A DNA stretch of 64,000 nt, taken from positions 9,365 through 73,364 of the forward strand of contig JBLWXT010000018.1 of the NCBI GenBank assembly GCA_048267305.1, given 5' to 3'. The notes under the pieces are model-generated. The model searched no databases. It saw only the letters and a list, made by a program, of their open reading frames with translations, and was not told where the DNA came from. The stretch is from Owenweeksia sp048267305. GTDB taxonomy: Bacteria; Bacteroidota; Bacteroidia; Flavobacteriales; Schleiferiaceae. Position numbers and translations under genes: made by a program. Below, piece by piece: positions 24,319 to 34,300 of this stretch (the first letter of the stretch is position 1; each line of letters opens with the position of its first letter).

Positions 24319-25995
24319 TTATTCAAAATAAGCCTGCCCGTCTACACGTGGTATAAATATTTCCACCTCTGTACCCATATTTTCAAAACTCCTGACATCA
24401 ATAGTACCCTTCATTCTGTTCAGGGCATTCTGCGCAATATAAAGTCCTAATCCATGTCCATTGGAACAACTTGAGCCTCTATAGAACATCTCAAAAATCC
24501 TGGGCATGGCCCTTTTGGTAATACCCATGCCATTGTCTTTTACAAGCACTAAAACACCGTCTTTTATAGATTGTACAACCACTTCCACTTGTGGGTTTTC
24601 AGCATCCTTGCGATGATAATTTACCGCATTTGCCAATACTCTATTTAATGCTATCTGAATAAAATATTCATCGGTACTAGTCGTCAATTCCTCCGGGAGG
24701 TTAAGGTTAATAGCCACGCGTGAATCTTTAAAAGCACATACTACTTTATCTACCAAAGCTATCATATCAACAGGTTCGGGTGTAATCTTCCTGTTGGTTA
24801 CATTCTTCAACTCCACCAGGTCATGGATAGAACTATCCATCTTTAAGGTTTGCTCCTTTATCATGTTGAAATACTGGCGCATGTCAGATAAACTTGCGTA
24901 TTTCTCCACATTGAGTAATCCCAATATTGTGGAAATTGGTCCGCGGAGATCGTGAGAAAGGCTGTAAACCAAACTTTCCAGTTCTGAGTTTTTACGATGC
25001 AGGTCTACTTCAAGGGTTTTGAGTTTGGTTACATTGGTTGCAATTCTCAGCATTATGAGCTCGCCTGTACTATCTTCTACCGGTATCATTACTACCTGAT
25101 AGTAATTTTTTATCCCCTTTATGATGAGTTCACTGGTATAGGATGGACTAGCTTGTCTGGTATCCGCAACAAGCTCAATCATTGCGAGATTTTTCGCTAC
25201 ACTCTTAGCGTCATTATGTATCTCAGATATATGTTTACCTATAATCTGGTTTAAAGGCAATTCCAGAAAATGAGACACAGTACTATTTACCATAATGTAA
25301 TGTCCATTCCTGTCGAACAATGAAATAAGATGTGGTGAATTGTCTAATATCCCCCGAATGAGTTGATCCTTGCTACTGATACCGGCCTTGGCCTTTTCAA
25401 GCCTCTTGCTTTGGCGGAGCAAATCCATATGCCTTTTAATCAACTTTTCTGAACGGAGTTCGAGTGCCTCCTTAGCCATTAACTGGCTCCTCCTAAGTTC
25501 TAACTTATCCATCAGCTCCTTGCCTATTAAGGTGAGTAACTGCCGCTTTTCAAAACTTAACTTTTGGGGTTTCGTGTCAAACACACATAAAGTACCTAGC
25601 ACATACCCTTCACTACTTATCAGCGGAACACCGGCATAATACTTTAGTACATCGCCATTGTTGTTTAGTAGATTGGCTTTCAGTGTAGGATGCTTGCTCA
25701 GGTCCTCCACTTCGTAAACCTCACTTTTAGTAATGGCTATGTCACAAGGTAGTATTCCACGATCCATACATTCGGTATTCAGACCTCGTAAACCTTTAAA
25801 AAAAAGATTATCCCCATCAAAAAAAGAGATTGCCGCTACCGAACATTGGGTAACTTTTTGGGCCATTTCAGTCAGAATATCGAAGCTTTCATCGATAGAG
25901 TTATCCGAAATGTTGTATTCTTTGAGAGAACGTAACCTTTCGGACTCTGAGCTATTTAGCTTTTGAGCCGCATATTTTAGAGCGTTGTTTTTCAT
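24319..25995 (-). CDS. GAF-PAS sensor histidine kinase
   Basis: 558 residues, no membrane segments. GAF domain (~25-175) with FDGDNLFFKGLRGL and VLGTLCVFDTKPQKLSFEKR; a coiled coil (~175-215); a PAS domain (~217-330, SPHLISLFDRNGHYIMVNST); HisKA with phospho-acceptor His in YSLSHDLRGPISTILGLL (~residue 350); HATPase with KDNGMGITK and GHGLGLYIAQN. The GAF subtype with an N-terminal hydrophilic extension is common in Bacteroidota and may sense a small ligand or redox state. No response regulator is adjacent: an orphan kinase. Confidence 0.92.
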   Translation of the reverse strand: MKNNALKYAAQKLNSSESERLRSLKEYNISDNSIDESFDILTEMAQKVTQCSVAAISFFDGDNLFFKGLRGLNTECMDRGILPCDIAITKSEVYEVEDLSKHPTLKANLLNNNGDVLKYYAGVPLISSEGYVLGTLCVFDTKPQKLSFEKRQLLTLIGKELMDKLELRRSQLMAKEALELRSEKLIKRHMDLLRQSKRLEKAKAGISSKDQLIRGILDNSPHLISLFDRNGHYIMVNSTVSHFLELPLNQIIGKHISEIHNDAKSVAKNLAMIELVADTRQASPSYTSELIIKGIKNYYQVVMIPVEDSTGELIMLRIATNVTKLKTLEVDLHRKNSELESLVYSLSHDLRGPISTILGLLNVEKYASLSDMRQYFNMIKEQTLKMDSSIHDLVELKNVTNRKITPEPVDMIALVDKVVCAFKDSRVAINLNLPEELTTSTDEYFIQIALNRVLANAVNYHRKDAENPQVEVVVQSIKDGVLVLVKDNGMGITKRAMPRIFEMFYRGSSCSNGHGLGLYIAQNALNRMKGTIDVRSFENMGTEVEIFIPRVDGQAYFE

Positions 25996-26223
25996 GAAGT
26001 AGAGTAGAACAAATATAACTCAAAACCTTATATACTAAGTATTTACACCATCATTGAAGAAATTTCACCTTTGTGAATTAAACATTTACAAATGGTTACA
26101 AACGAAACTAAATGACTAGTAAACGACATTCTACCGATTCGTTGTTTTGGGTAACCACATCTTTGCCCTGTATTCTTTATCGAGAATTCGTTGTTAAATC
26201 GTAATCTTTTAAATTCAATAGTT

Positions 26224-26562
26224 ATGACTAGTTTAAGAAACCGTGTACAGTTATTTGGTAACCCAGGAATGGATCCGGAAGTAATAAACCTTGAAAATGG
26301 CAACAAACTGGCAAAGTTTAGTATGGCCACCAATGATTACTATAAAAACGCCAAGGGCGAAAAGGTTACCGAAACCCAATGGCACAATTTAGTGGCATGG
26401 GGCAAAACGGCCGAACTGGTGGAAAAGTTTGTGCGCAAAGGCAAAGAGCTTGGCGTAGAGGGAAAATTGATAAACCGTCAGTATGAATCTAAGACCGGAG
26501 AGAAAAAATATATCACTGAGATTGTTATTAATGACATACTACTGGTTGGAGGCAAGAGTTGA
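26224..26562 (+). CDS. ssb: Single-stranded DNA-binding protein (short paralogue)
   Basis: 112 residues comprising only the OB fold: LRNRVQLFGNPGMDPEVINL, LAKFSMATNDYYKNAKGEKV, TQWHNLVAWGKTAELVEKFV and GKLINRQYES. It ends at ILLVGGKS, with none of the acidic D-D-x-I-P-F tail that recruits repair and replication proteins. It is therefore probably a secondary SSB for a special condition, not the main replication SSB. The ATG at 26224 begins the conserved region. A strong hairpin follows. Confidence 0.93.
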   Translation: MTSLRNRVQLFGNPGMDPEVINLENGNKLAKFSMATNDYYKNAKGEKVTETQWHNLVAWGKTAELVEKFVRKGKELGVEGKLINRQYESKTGEKKYITEIVINDILLVGGKS

Positions 26563-26582
26563 GCCGGAATAGCCATATAAAA

Positions 26583-26616
26583 AAAGAGGGGTTGCGCAAA
26601 TGCGCAACCCCTCTTT
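26583..26616 (+). terminator. Bidirectional terminator after ssb
   Basis: AAAGAGGGGTTGCGCA (26583-26598) and its exact complement (26601-26616) form a 16-bp perfect stem with a very short loop, flanked by A and T runs. It serves ssb and the convergent T9SS protein gene. Confidence 0.9.
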
Positions 26617-26637
26617 ATATAAAGAATAACGTATCGC

Positions 26638-27351
26638 TTACTGGATTACAATCTTTCTTACAAAACGTGTAGCCACACCTTGTACTTCAGAAAGATAAAC
26701 ACCATTAGGCAATCCTGAAATTTCTACTTGCTGATCGATAGAAACGTTATTGCTTTCAAGAGCAACACGCAATACTTCTTTACCAGTAATGCTGTAAAGA
26801 ACCAACTCAGGAGTTGAAACTATAGTTTGGTTGTCCATTCTTACATAGTAAATACCATTTGAGTAATAAGAATAGTCAAAAGCCTCGGTAAGTCTAAGTT
26901 CAGAAATACCAACCGTACCAGCATCATACGTAAGTGTTACACACTCCTCATTATTTGCTGTGTTAGATTCTACAACACCGGTCCAACCTGCACCCCAAAT
27001 TTCTCCAACACCACAAAAGGTCCATGAGCCTGAGCTACCCCCACTGATGTTCATCTGTCTGGTTACATTTTTAGAAGCCGTTGGCAAAAGTGGTCCTGGC
27101 TCGTAGTAAGCAACTACTCCACCATTACTTGTTCCAATAAGGCTACCATTGATAGTTGGATAGAAAATAATTGAATCATTAGCATCAATATCAACATTAC
27201 CGGTATTTTTAATGGTAAGATCAAGATTGAATGCAGTTCCAGCGGTAATAGTTCCACTGGCTGATGGAGATGTCATTTTTACCTCAATATCATTTTGAGC
27301 AACAACGGACAAAGACCCACCTAAAAGTAAAGCTAGTAGTGCTTTTTTCAT
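26638..27351 (-). CDS. Secreted protein with CARDB-like and T9SS sorting domains
   Basis: 237 residues from the ATG at 27351: signal peptide (MKKALLALLLGGSLSVVAQ), then a beta-sandwich with the CARDB-type phrase FNLDLTIKNTGNVDIDANDS (~30-145), and a C-terminal sorting domain (~160-237; SITGKEVLRVALESNNVSID, GLPNGVYLSEV, KIVIQ). There is no catalytic domain, so it may act as an adhesin or structural surface protein. It converges on ssb through the terminator at 26583. Confidence 0.8.
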   Translation of the reverse strand: MKKALLALLLGGSLSVVAQNDIEVKMTSPSASGTITAGTAFNLDLTIKNTGNVDIDANDSIIFYPTINGSLIGTSNGGVVAYYEPGPLLPTASKNVTRQMNISGGSSGSWTFCGVGEIWGAGWTGVVESNTANNEECVTLTYDAGTVGISELRLTEAFDYSYYSNGIYYVRMDNQTIVSTPELVLYSITGKEVLRVALESNNVSIDQQVEISGLPNGVYLSEVQGVATRFVRKIVIQ

Positions 27352-27446
27352 ATTTATTGTTTTTTTAATGAGGCGCAAATCTAGCCTAACCTGATAAAAC
27401 ATCCCTCTATAAAATAGTATTCGTGAGAAAAATCTCAGTTAATTTT

Positions 27447-28178
27447 CTATTCACTCGGGTCGCTTTTCTTCCTCAGCCTAATATTAACAACCTCTATGGC
27501 TAATGAAAAAGCCACGGCAAAATAAATGTAGCCTTTAGAAATGTGCTGGTGTAGTCCATCAGCAATAAGCACAAAGCCTATTAATATAAGAAAGGCCAGA
27601 GCCAAAATTTGAAGTGTTGGGTACCTCTCAATAAATGCGGCAATCTTACCGGCAAAAATCAACATCACAATTAGTGAAATAATTACGGCAAGTATCATAA
27701 TGAGCAATTGATCCGTCATTCCAATGGCCGTTAAAATAGAGTCGAAGGAAAACACAATGTCCAAAAGCCCGATTTGAATAATGATGGATACAAAACCTTT
27801 TTGAGCCTGCTTTTTCACTTCTGCCTTATCATCATCCCTTCCATCGCCATCTATTTTGTGATGTATCTCACTGGTGCTTTTCCCGATAAGGAACAACCCC
27901 CCAATTAGGAGAATGATGTCTCTGCCGGTAACGTCAAAATCACCAAGGGTAAACAAAACCTCTGTAAACCCTATTATCCAGGTAATACCGAGCAGCATCA
28001 CTACTCTAAAGATCAGTGCCAGCGAAATTCCGGCAATACGCGCACGCCTGCGCCTTTCCTCCGGCAGCTTGTTGGTGAGCAGCGATATAAATATGATGTT
28101 ATCAATACCCAATACAATTTCCAACAAAGACAAGGTGAGTAAGGCTATCCAGGCTTCAGAGGTTAGGAATATTTCCAT
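27447..28178 (-). CDS. TerC-family integral membrane protein
   Basis: 243 residues with seven or so membrane helices. The TerC core appears as LEIVLGIDNIIFISLLTNKL near the N-terminus and LLDIVFSFDSILTAIGMTDQ mid-protein; the conserved acidic residues within these helices are thought to bind divalent cations. Family members have been linked to manganese export and to metallation of exported proteins; tellurite resistance is a historical label. It follows glyA on the same strand behind a terminator. Confidence 0.92.
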   Translation of the reverse strand: MEIFLTSEAWIALLTLSLLEIVLGIDNIIFISLLTNKLPEERRRRARIAGISLALIFRVVMLLGITWIIGFTEVLFTLGDFDVTGRDIILLIGGLFLIGKSTSEIHHKIDGDGRDDDKAEVKKQAQKGFVSIIIQIGLLDIVFSFDSILTAIGMTDQLLIMILAVIISLIVMLIFAGKIAAFIERYPTLQILALAFLILIGFVLIADGLHQHISKGYIYFAVAFSLAIEVVNIRLRKKSDPSE

Positions 28179-28193
28179 TTTTAGATTTGTATT

Positions 28194-28237
28194 AAAAAAG
28201 CATCACCAGCAAAAGAGCCAATGATGCTTTAAAAAAA
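28194..28237 (-). terminator. glyA terminator
   Basis: AAAGCATCA (28197-28205) and TGATGCTTT (28222-28230) form a 9-bp stem with a 16-nt loop. Read leftwards it is followed by TTTTTAAT, which ends the glyA transcript before the TerC gene. Confidence 0.75.
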
Positions 28238-28250
28238 TATATGCGATTAT

Positions 28251-29543
28251 TTAAGAGTCGGCCTCAATTTTTGTTGCAAACAAAGGATACTTCTGCATCA
28301 TCTCATTTACATCCTCCTTTACACTTTGGATGTTGGCTTCATCTTCATGATTAGAAATCACTCTATCCAATAGATCAGCAATCTTATCCATATCATCCTC
28401 CAAAAGGCCACGAGTTGTGATGGCTGCAGTACCTAAGCGTATTCCACTGGTTACAAATGGAGATTTATCATCAAAGGGCACCATGTTCTTATTAACTGTA
28501 ATATCAGCCTTTACCAGTGTATTTTCGGCAAGCTTACCGCTGATGTTTTTATTCCTAAGATCAATAAGCATAGAGTGGTTATCTGTTCCACCACTAATAA
28601 TGTGATAATCCTTGGCAACAAGTGCCTGGGCCAGTCTTTTGGCATTCTTCTGCACTTGCAGGGTGTACTCAAAAAACTCATCCGTAAGTGCCTCACCAAA
28701 GGCCACGGCCTTAGCAGCAATAACGTGCTCTAAGGGCCCACCCTGGGTCCCTGGAAAAACAGCGGAGTCAAGCAAGGAGCTCATCATTCGCACCACACCC
28801 TTTGGGGTTTTTATACCCCATGGGTTTTCAAAATCCTTACCCATCATTATCATTCCACCACGTGGCCCACGAAGGGTTTTATGAGTGGTAGTGGTTACTA
28901 TATGGCAATGAGGAATGGGGTCATTCAACAAGCCCTTGGCAATAAGGCCTGCCGGGTGAGAAATATCGGCAAGTAGCAGTGCTCCAACTTTATCGGCTAT
29001 AGCACGGAAACGTTCAAAATCAAGTTCGCGGGAGTAGGCTGAGTAGCCACAAATCAACAATTTAGGCTTTTCGGAAAGTACATTGGCCTCCAGTTTATCA
29101 TAATCAATAAGGCCGGTTTCTTTTTCCACACCATAAAATGCAGTTTTATAAAGCTTGCCACTAAAGCTTACCGGTGAGCCATGGGTAAGGTGTCCGCCAT
29201 GCGAAAGATCAAAGCCCATAATTTTATCTCCCGGATTAAGGCAGGCAAGATAAACAGCGGCATTGGCCTGAGATCCTGAATGGGGCTGTACGTTGGCATA
29301 TTCCGCTCCAAATAGCGCCTTGGCTCTGTCAATGGCGAGAGTTTCCACCTCATCCACAACTTCGCAGCCCCCATAGTAGCGCTTTCCAGGAAAGCCTTCG
29401 GCATACTTATTTGTTAGTACGGAACCCATGGCCTCCAATACCTGCTCACTCACAAAATTTTCAGAAGCTATTAGTTCAATGCCTTCCGTTTGGCGAGCAC
29501 GTTCATCGGCTATCAGGTCAAAAATCTGTTGATCTCTTTGCAT
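28251..29543 (-). CDS. glyA: Serine hydroxymethyltransferase
   Basis: 430-residue PLP enzyme interconverting serine and glycine with transfer of a one-carbon unit to tetrahydrofolate. Diagnostic blocks: IELIASENFVSEQVLEAMGS, ANVQPHSGSQANAAVYLACL, ADISHPAGLIAKG and the PLP lysine in TTTTHKTLRGPRGGMI. The length is typical and no residues appear missing. Divergent from the fumarylacetoacetase gene, with a 63-bp gap; terminated by the hairpin at 28197-28230. Confidence 0.97.
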   Translation of the reverse strand: MQRDQQIFDLIADERARQTEGIELIASENFVSEQVLEAMGSVLTNKYAEGFPGKRYYGGCEVVDEVETLAIDRAKALFGAEYANVQPHSGSQANAAVYLACLNPGDKIMGFDLSHGGHLTHGSPVSFSGKLYKTAFYGVEKETGLIDYDKLEANVLSEKPKLLICGYSAYSRELDFERFRAIADKVGALLLADISHPAGLIAKGLLNDPIPHCHIVTTTTHKTLRGPRGGMIMMGKDFENPWGIKTPKGVVRMMSSLLDSAVFPGTQGGPLEHVIAAKAVAFGEALTDEFFEYTLQVQKNAKRLAQALVAKDYHIISGGTDNHSMLIDLRNKNISGKLAENTLVKADITVNKNMVPFDDKSPFVTSGIRLGTAAITTRGLLEDDMDKIADLLDRVISNHEDEANIQSVKEDVNEMMQKYPLFATKIEADS

Positions 29544-29606
29544 TTTCTTAACTATTTATGATCGGGTGTGTTAATTTTCTAATATTTGTCCAAAAATAAA
29601 GAGAAT

Positions 29607-30884
29607 ATGCTCACAGCAAATGATCCGACTCGTAAGACTTGGTTAGATGTACCAAAAGACAGCGACTTTCCCATTCAAAATATTCCATTTGGGGTTTTTA
29701 TTCCAGAAGATGATTTCACCACAATAGGCACTCGCATTGGTGATACGGCTATTGACCTGGCCGCATTTCATCAGTTAGGTTACTTTAAGGATATTGAGGA
29801 ACTTCCCGATGATATCTTTCTTCAGGATACCTTAAATGATTTTATAACACTGGGGCGCCCTATGTGGAGACGCGTTAGAAATCGCATAGCAGAAGTATTT
29901 GACGCTACTAACGATGAACTTAAAAATAATGAGGAGCATCGCGCTCAAATATTGTTTCCGGTAGATTCGGTACAAATGCTATTGCCTGTATTTACTCAGG
30001 ATTATACCGATTTTTATTCTAGCATGGAACATGCAGAAAACGTTGGAATAATGTTTAGAGGAAAGGAAAATGCGTTGATGCCTAACTGGAAATATCTTCC
30101 TGTAGGTTATCATGGCCGTTCTTCAAGTATTATAGTTTCCGGTGAAGATATACATCGCCCCTTGGGCCAGATGAAACCAGCAGATGCTGATGCTCCTGTT
30201 TTTGGTCCTTCCAAACTTTTGGACTTTGAATTGGAAATGGGTTTCATCACTTCAGATGGAAAACATCTTGGAGAGCGCATCACCGTTGATGAAGCCGAAG
30301 ATTACATTTTTGGAATGGTGCTGTTTAACGACTGGAGTGCCCGCGACATACAGGCCTGGGAATATGTGCCCTTAGGGCCGTTTTTAGGAAAGAACTTCGC
30401 TTCTTCCATGTCTCCCTGGGTAGTTACCCTTGACGCTATGGAACCTTACAGAACGAACAGTCCTGTGCAGGATCCTGAACCTATGGATTACCTTAAAACC
30501 ACAGGAGAAAGAACATTTGACATAAATATTCAGGCAATTATTCAACCTGAAGGTGGTGAGGAAAATGTAGTTTCTGAATCTAACTTCAAATATCTTTACT
30601 GGAACATTTCGCAGCAACTTGCCCACCATACCGTAAATGGCTGTAATATCAATGCCGGTGATTTAATGGCGAGTGGAACCATTAGCGGGCCAAATGAAAA
30701 GAACTATGGCTCAATGCTGGAGCTCACCTGGCGCGGATCTAAACCCATCACTTTAAAGGATGGCAGCGAGCGTAAGTTTCTCAATGATGGAGATACCGTA
30801 ATTATGCGAGGCTATTGTGAAAAAGATGGATCCCGAATTGGATTTGGTGAAGTAAGGGCTAAAGTACTGCCTGTACTTAGCTAA
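29607..30884 (+). CDS. Fumarylacetoacetase
   Basis: 425-residue enzyme of the last step of tyrosine catabolism, cleaving fumarylacetoacetate to fumarate and acetoacetate. It resembles eukaryotic FAH closely: DYTDFYSSMEHAENVGIMF contains the metal ligand Asp135 and catalytic His142 (mouse Asp126 and His133 by alignment), then NALMPNWKYLPVGYHGRSSS. I choose ATG 29607 over TTG 29586 because AATATTTG at 29581-29588, a likely -7 box, overlaps the TTG. No other tyrosine-degradation genes are in the window. A strong terminator follows. Confidence 0.95.
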   Translation: MLTANDPTRKTWLDVPKDSDFPIQNIPFGVFIPEDDFTTIGTRIGDTAIDLAAFHQLGYFKDIEELPDDIFLQDTLNDFITLGRPMWRRVRNRIAEVFDATNDELKNNEEHRAQILFPVDSVQMLLPVFTQDYTDFYSSMEHAENVGIMFRGKENALMPNWKYLPVGYHGRSSSIIVSGEDIHRPLGQMKPADADAPVFGPSKLLDFELEMGFITSDGKHLGERITVDEAEDYIFGMVLFNDWSARDIQAWEYVPLGPFLGKNFASSMSPWVVTLDAMEPYRTNSPVQDPEPMDYLKTTGERTFDINIQAIIQPEGGEENVVSESNFKYLYWNISQQLAHHTVNGCNINAGDLMASGTISGPNEKNYGSMLELTWRGSKPITLKDGSERKFLNDGDTVIMRGYCEKDGSRIGFGEVRAKVLPVLS

Positions 30885-30908
30885 ACCCACTGTATTTTAT
30901 ACTATATC

Positions 30909-30946
30909 AAAAAGCCCGAAACCAAATGGTTTCGGGCTTTTTATTT
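30909..30946 (+). terminator. Bidirectional terminator after fumarylacetoacetase gene
   Basis: AAAAAGCCCGAAACC (30909-30923), loop AAAT, and the exact complement (30928-30942) followed by TTATTTTT. Also suited to end the leftward kinase/regulator transcript. Confidence 0.92.
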
Positions 30947-30986
30947 TTACTTCATATCCCAAATCAGGAAAAAGTGTTTTACCGGA

Positions 30987-31391
30987 CTAACGTGTACTTT
31001 CTTCAAGTATCGTCTTTACCTGATCTTTGATTATCGGCTTTATGAGATAATCAGAAACTTCTGTGATAGCCTTGGCACGATCAAGATCCGAAGGATCAAT
31101 GGAAGAGCTGACCATGTAGATAACAATCTCTTTACCAATATCCGGCTTCAGCCTTACAAATTCCTCTAAAAATTCCCACCCATCCATTATGGGCATATTT
31201 ATATCTAGAAAAATCACATCAGGAAGGCTGCTTAAGTCACTAAGGTTAGCCTCAATATAATCCATGGCCATTTCACCATCCGAAAACAAAAGAATGTCCT
31301 TTGCAAGATTGGTGTCCTTTAGCTGGGTTAAAAAAGTATATTGATAGATATCATCATCGTCAACCAGGCATAGGATTTTCTCGCTTTTCAT
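30987..31391 (-). CDS. Single-domain response regulator
   Basis: 134 residues, one receiver domain only (CheY/Rcp1-like). The phospho-acceptor Asp is in VIFLDINMPIMDGWEF, with DDDD-type acidic residues at the start (LVDDDDIYQYTF) and the conserved Lys in YLIKPIIKDQV. There is no output domain, so it must act by binding a partner protein. Its ATG overlaps the stop of the multi-PAS kinase by 4 bp, so kinase and regulator are translationally coupled and very likely cognate. Confidence 0.93.
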   Translation of the reverse strand: MKSEKILCLVDDDDIYQYTFLTQLKDTNLAKDILLFSDGEMAMDYIEANLSDLSSLPDVIFLDINMPIMDGWEFLEEFVRLKPDIGKEIVIYMVSSSIDPSDLDRAKAITEVSDYLIKPIIKDQVKTILEESTR

Positions 31392-34300
31392 ACCGCTTTA
31401 TTAAAATTAACTGTAAACTCTGTTCCCTTATTTACTTCACTTGTGGCTGTAATTTCGCCACCCATGGTTTCAACCTGGGTTTTTGTCAAATATAAGCCAA
31501 CTCCCTTGGCCTCGCTATGTCTGTGGAAAGTTTTATGAAGACCAAATAATTTTGCTCCATGTCTTTTTAGGTTTATTCCCAAGCCATTATCCTTTACAGA
31601 AAGTACCGTGCTGCCATTTTCAACTTTGGTGGTTACAAGGATTTCAGGCAAGCGGTCGGGAGAACGGTATTTCAACGTATTAGAAAGAAGGTTTAGAAAA
31701 ATACTCTCCAGATAGCCCTTGTTATAATGCACCTTTTCGGCTTGTGAAAAATCGGCTTTAATACTGGCTTCAGAATTTATTATATCCCCTTCCAACATCG
31801 ATACTGTTTTATTAAACACAGACTCAAAACTTACCCATTCTCTTTCCTTATTAACATCTTCCTGAATTTGCAAAGCCTGCATCAGGTCGTTGAGAGTATC
31901 CGAAAGGTGATGGATAACACCTTCAAATTTACCAAAAAGAACTTCCTTCTCTACAGAATCATAAGCGCTATCCTTATACATATTAAGGAGCATCAGCAAA
32001 TTACTAACCGGTGAGCGCAAATTATGTGAAGTGATGTGGGCGAAATTAGCCAGCTGTGTATTTTGCCCGCTCAGTCTTCCGGTAAGCGCTTCCAGCTCGA
32101 ACTTGGCCTGATTTATCTTCTTTTCTTTTTCCTTTATCTCGCTAATATCGGTGGCTATACCAAGGAAACCAGTTAATTCACCTTCGGTACCCCATATAGC
32201 CGTTACTGATAACTGAATAGGAAATGAGGTGCCATCCTTTCTGATGTAGGTCCATTGTCGATTTTCAAATCTGCCCTGTCTGGCGTATTCTACAAATACA
32301 TCAAATCCTCTAATCTCTCTCCCAAATTTTTCAGTCAATTCATCACCACGGGCCTCAACTTCTTCCCTTAAGTGCAACACGCCAGCAGAGCTCTTATTCA
32401 CCAGCTCTTCCTGCTTGTATCCCAGTAAGGTTTCAGCTCCCTTATTAAAATGAGTAATAACGCCCTCCAGATCTGTACTGATTATGGATACATGTGTACT
32501 AGAATCTAAAATAGCCTTCAGTTCCCTGTTTACTGATTGTAATTCCTGCTGTGTCCTCCTTTTCGCATCTATATCCTGAAAAACACCATAAAGCCGTTCG
32601 CATTTACCATTGTCAAGTTCAGCCTGACCAATTACCCTAACCCATTTGGGTTCACCCTGAGCCGTTACAATTTGTAACTCTACATCATAGGTTTTACCAT
32701 CCTCAATACTTTTGTTCACCAATCTTGTGATGGTGTCTCTACTTTCTCCCTCTCTATAAAAGTTAATTCCAGTTGTTAAGTCTGGAATGTAATCCATATC
32801 CACCCCATGAATTTCCCTGGTAACCGGGCTCCAGGTAACTTCCTGATTGATCAAGTTAACCTCCCAGGTACCTATTCTTGCTGCTTCACTTGTGGTAGCC
32901 AAAATTTGTTCTGTACGTCTTTGCGCTATTTCCCTTTCCTTGTAATGAGTGATATCCTCTGTATACATTAACAGTCCACCTATCTCATCTTCAGACAGGT
33001 ACCATGGCCTCACTTCCCATTTTAAATATTGTACAGTACCATTCTCTCTTTCAAACTTTCCTTCGTCACATTTATCTATGCTTCCGGCCAGGCACTCCTG
33101 ATGCGTTTTTTTCCAATCCTCACCTATTTCAGGAAATACTTCATAGTGCGACTTTCCAATAATATCCCTTCCCTCCAGGCCATAGTCATCTATCCACTTT
33201 TTTGAAGCAGCCATATAGCGCATATCCTTATCAAACATGGCCAAAGCATTGGGTGCCTGGGCTACAAATATTTTATTACGCTCATTACTTTTAGTTAACT
33301 CCAGTTCGGCCAACTTTTCATCAGTAACATCCCAAACAGTTCCAATAAACTGTATTGAACTATTGCCTGTACCTCTCCTTACTGCTGCTCTACTCCTCAG
33401 GTACCTCAATCCTGTATCGGGATGGCTTACCCTATAGTTGATATCCAACTTATCATTTTCCGAAATAGCGCCATTAATTATAGACGATACTTCCTCCCTA
33501 TCCTCGCTACATACAGATTGCAAAAAATCATGAATCGACATTTCACTATCTGCCTCCTCAAAACCATGTAATACCTTTGTAGTATCATCCAGCTTCAAGA
33601 TATTTTCATCACCCTTATACTCCCATATACCAATGCGGGTAGCCGAAGTAGCCTGTTTTAAGCGGTTGCTCACCTCCTCCAGGGCTGTTGTTCTGCTCTT
33701 AACCTTAAGCTCCAGTTTTCTATTAAGGGCATGAATACTTTCCTCTGCCTTTTGCCTTTGCTTATCAATCATGTTAAGGCTTTTGGCCGTCATCCAAATC
33801 AAAAACAATCCGATAAATAAAAATGTAATCACAAAAATGGCAACGCCAAATTGGGCACCAAACCAATCTAATCTCAATGACCATATACCGACATAGCCCA
33901 TGAAAACAAGGCTTACCGCCAGATAGGGAAATAACCTGCGAGCCATCACATTACCCACCCTTTTTCCCAGGAAAAGGCCTCCTAAACCCATATTGTAATT
34001 ATAAAAGGAAGCTATAGCACTCAACAGAAAAAAGGCCACTGCCGTATGAAGAGCCATGGAGACAATGAAGGAAAGTTTATGAAGACTGGGGATATCATAG
34101 GCATATCCTAAAATAGCCACAAGCGTAATAGCCGTAATCAAATGAAAAAAGAACTGTCCGATAAACTGAAAAACATACTGCCTGGCTCTAATAAGGATAA
34201 ATGAAATTCCTATCAGGCTAAAGCATAAAGCTGTGCTGAATGACATCCTTCCGGGATATGGCCCATGGTCTATTCTGGCTCCATAGTCTTCAACAAAAAA

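Noticed and set aside
26064..26077. Palindrome TTCAC-CTTT-GTGAA between the GAF kinase and ssb
   Set aside because: It resembles a Crp-type site but has no TAnnTTTG-like box at the spacing found in the stress module, so I do not assign it.
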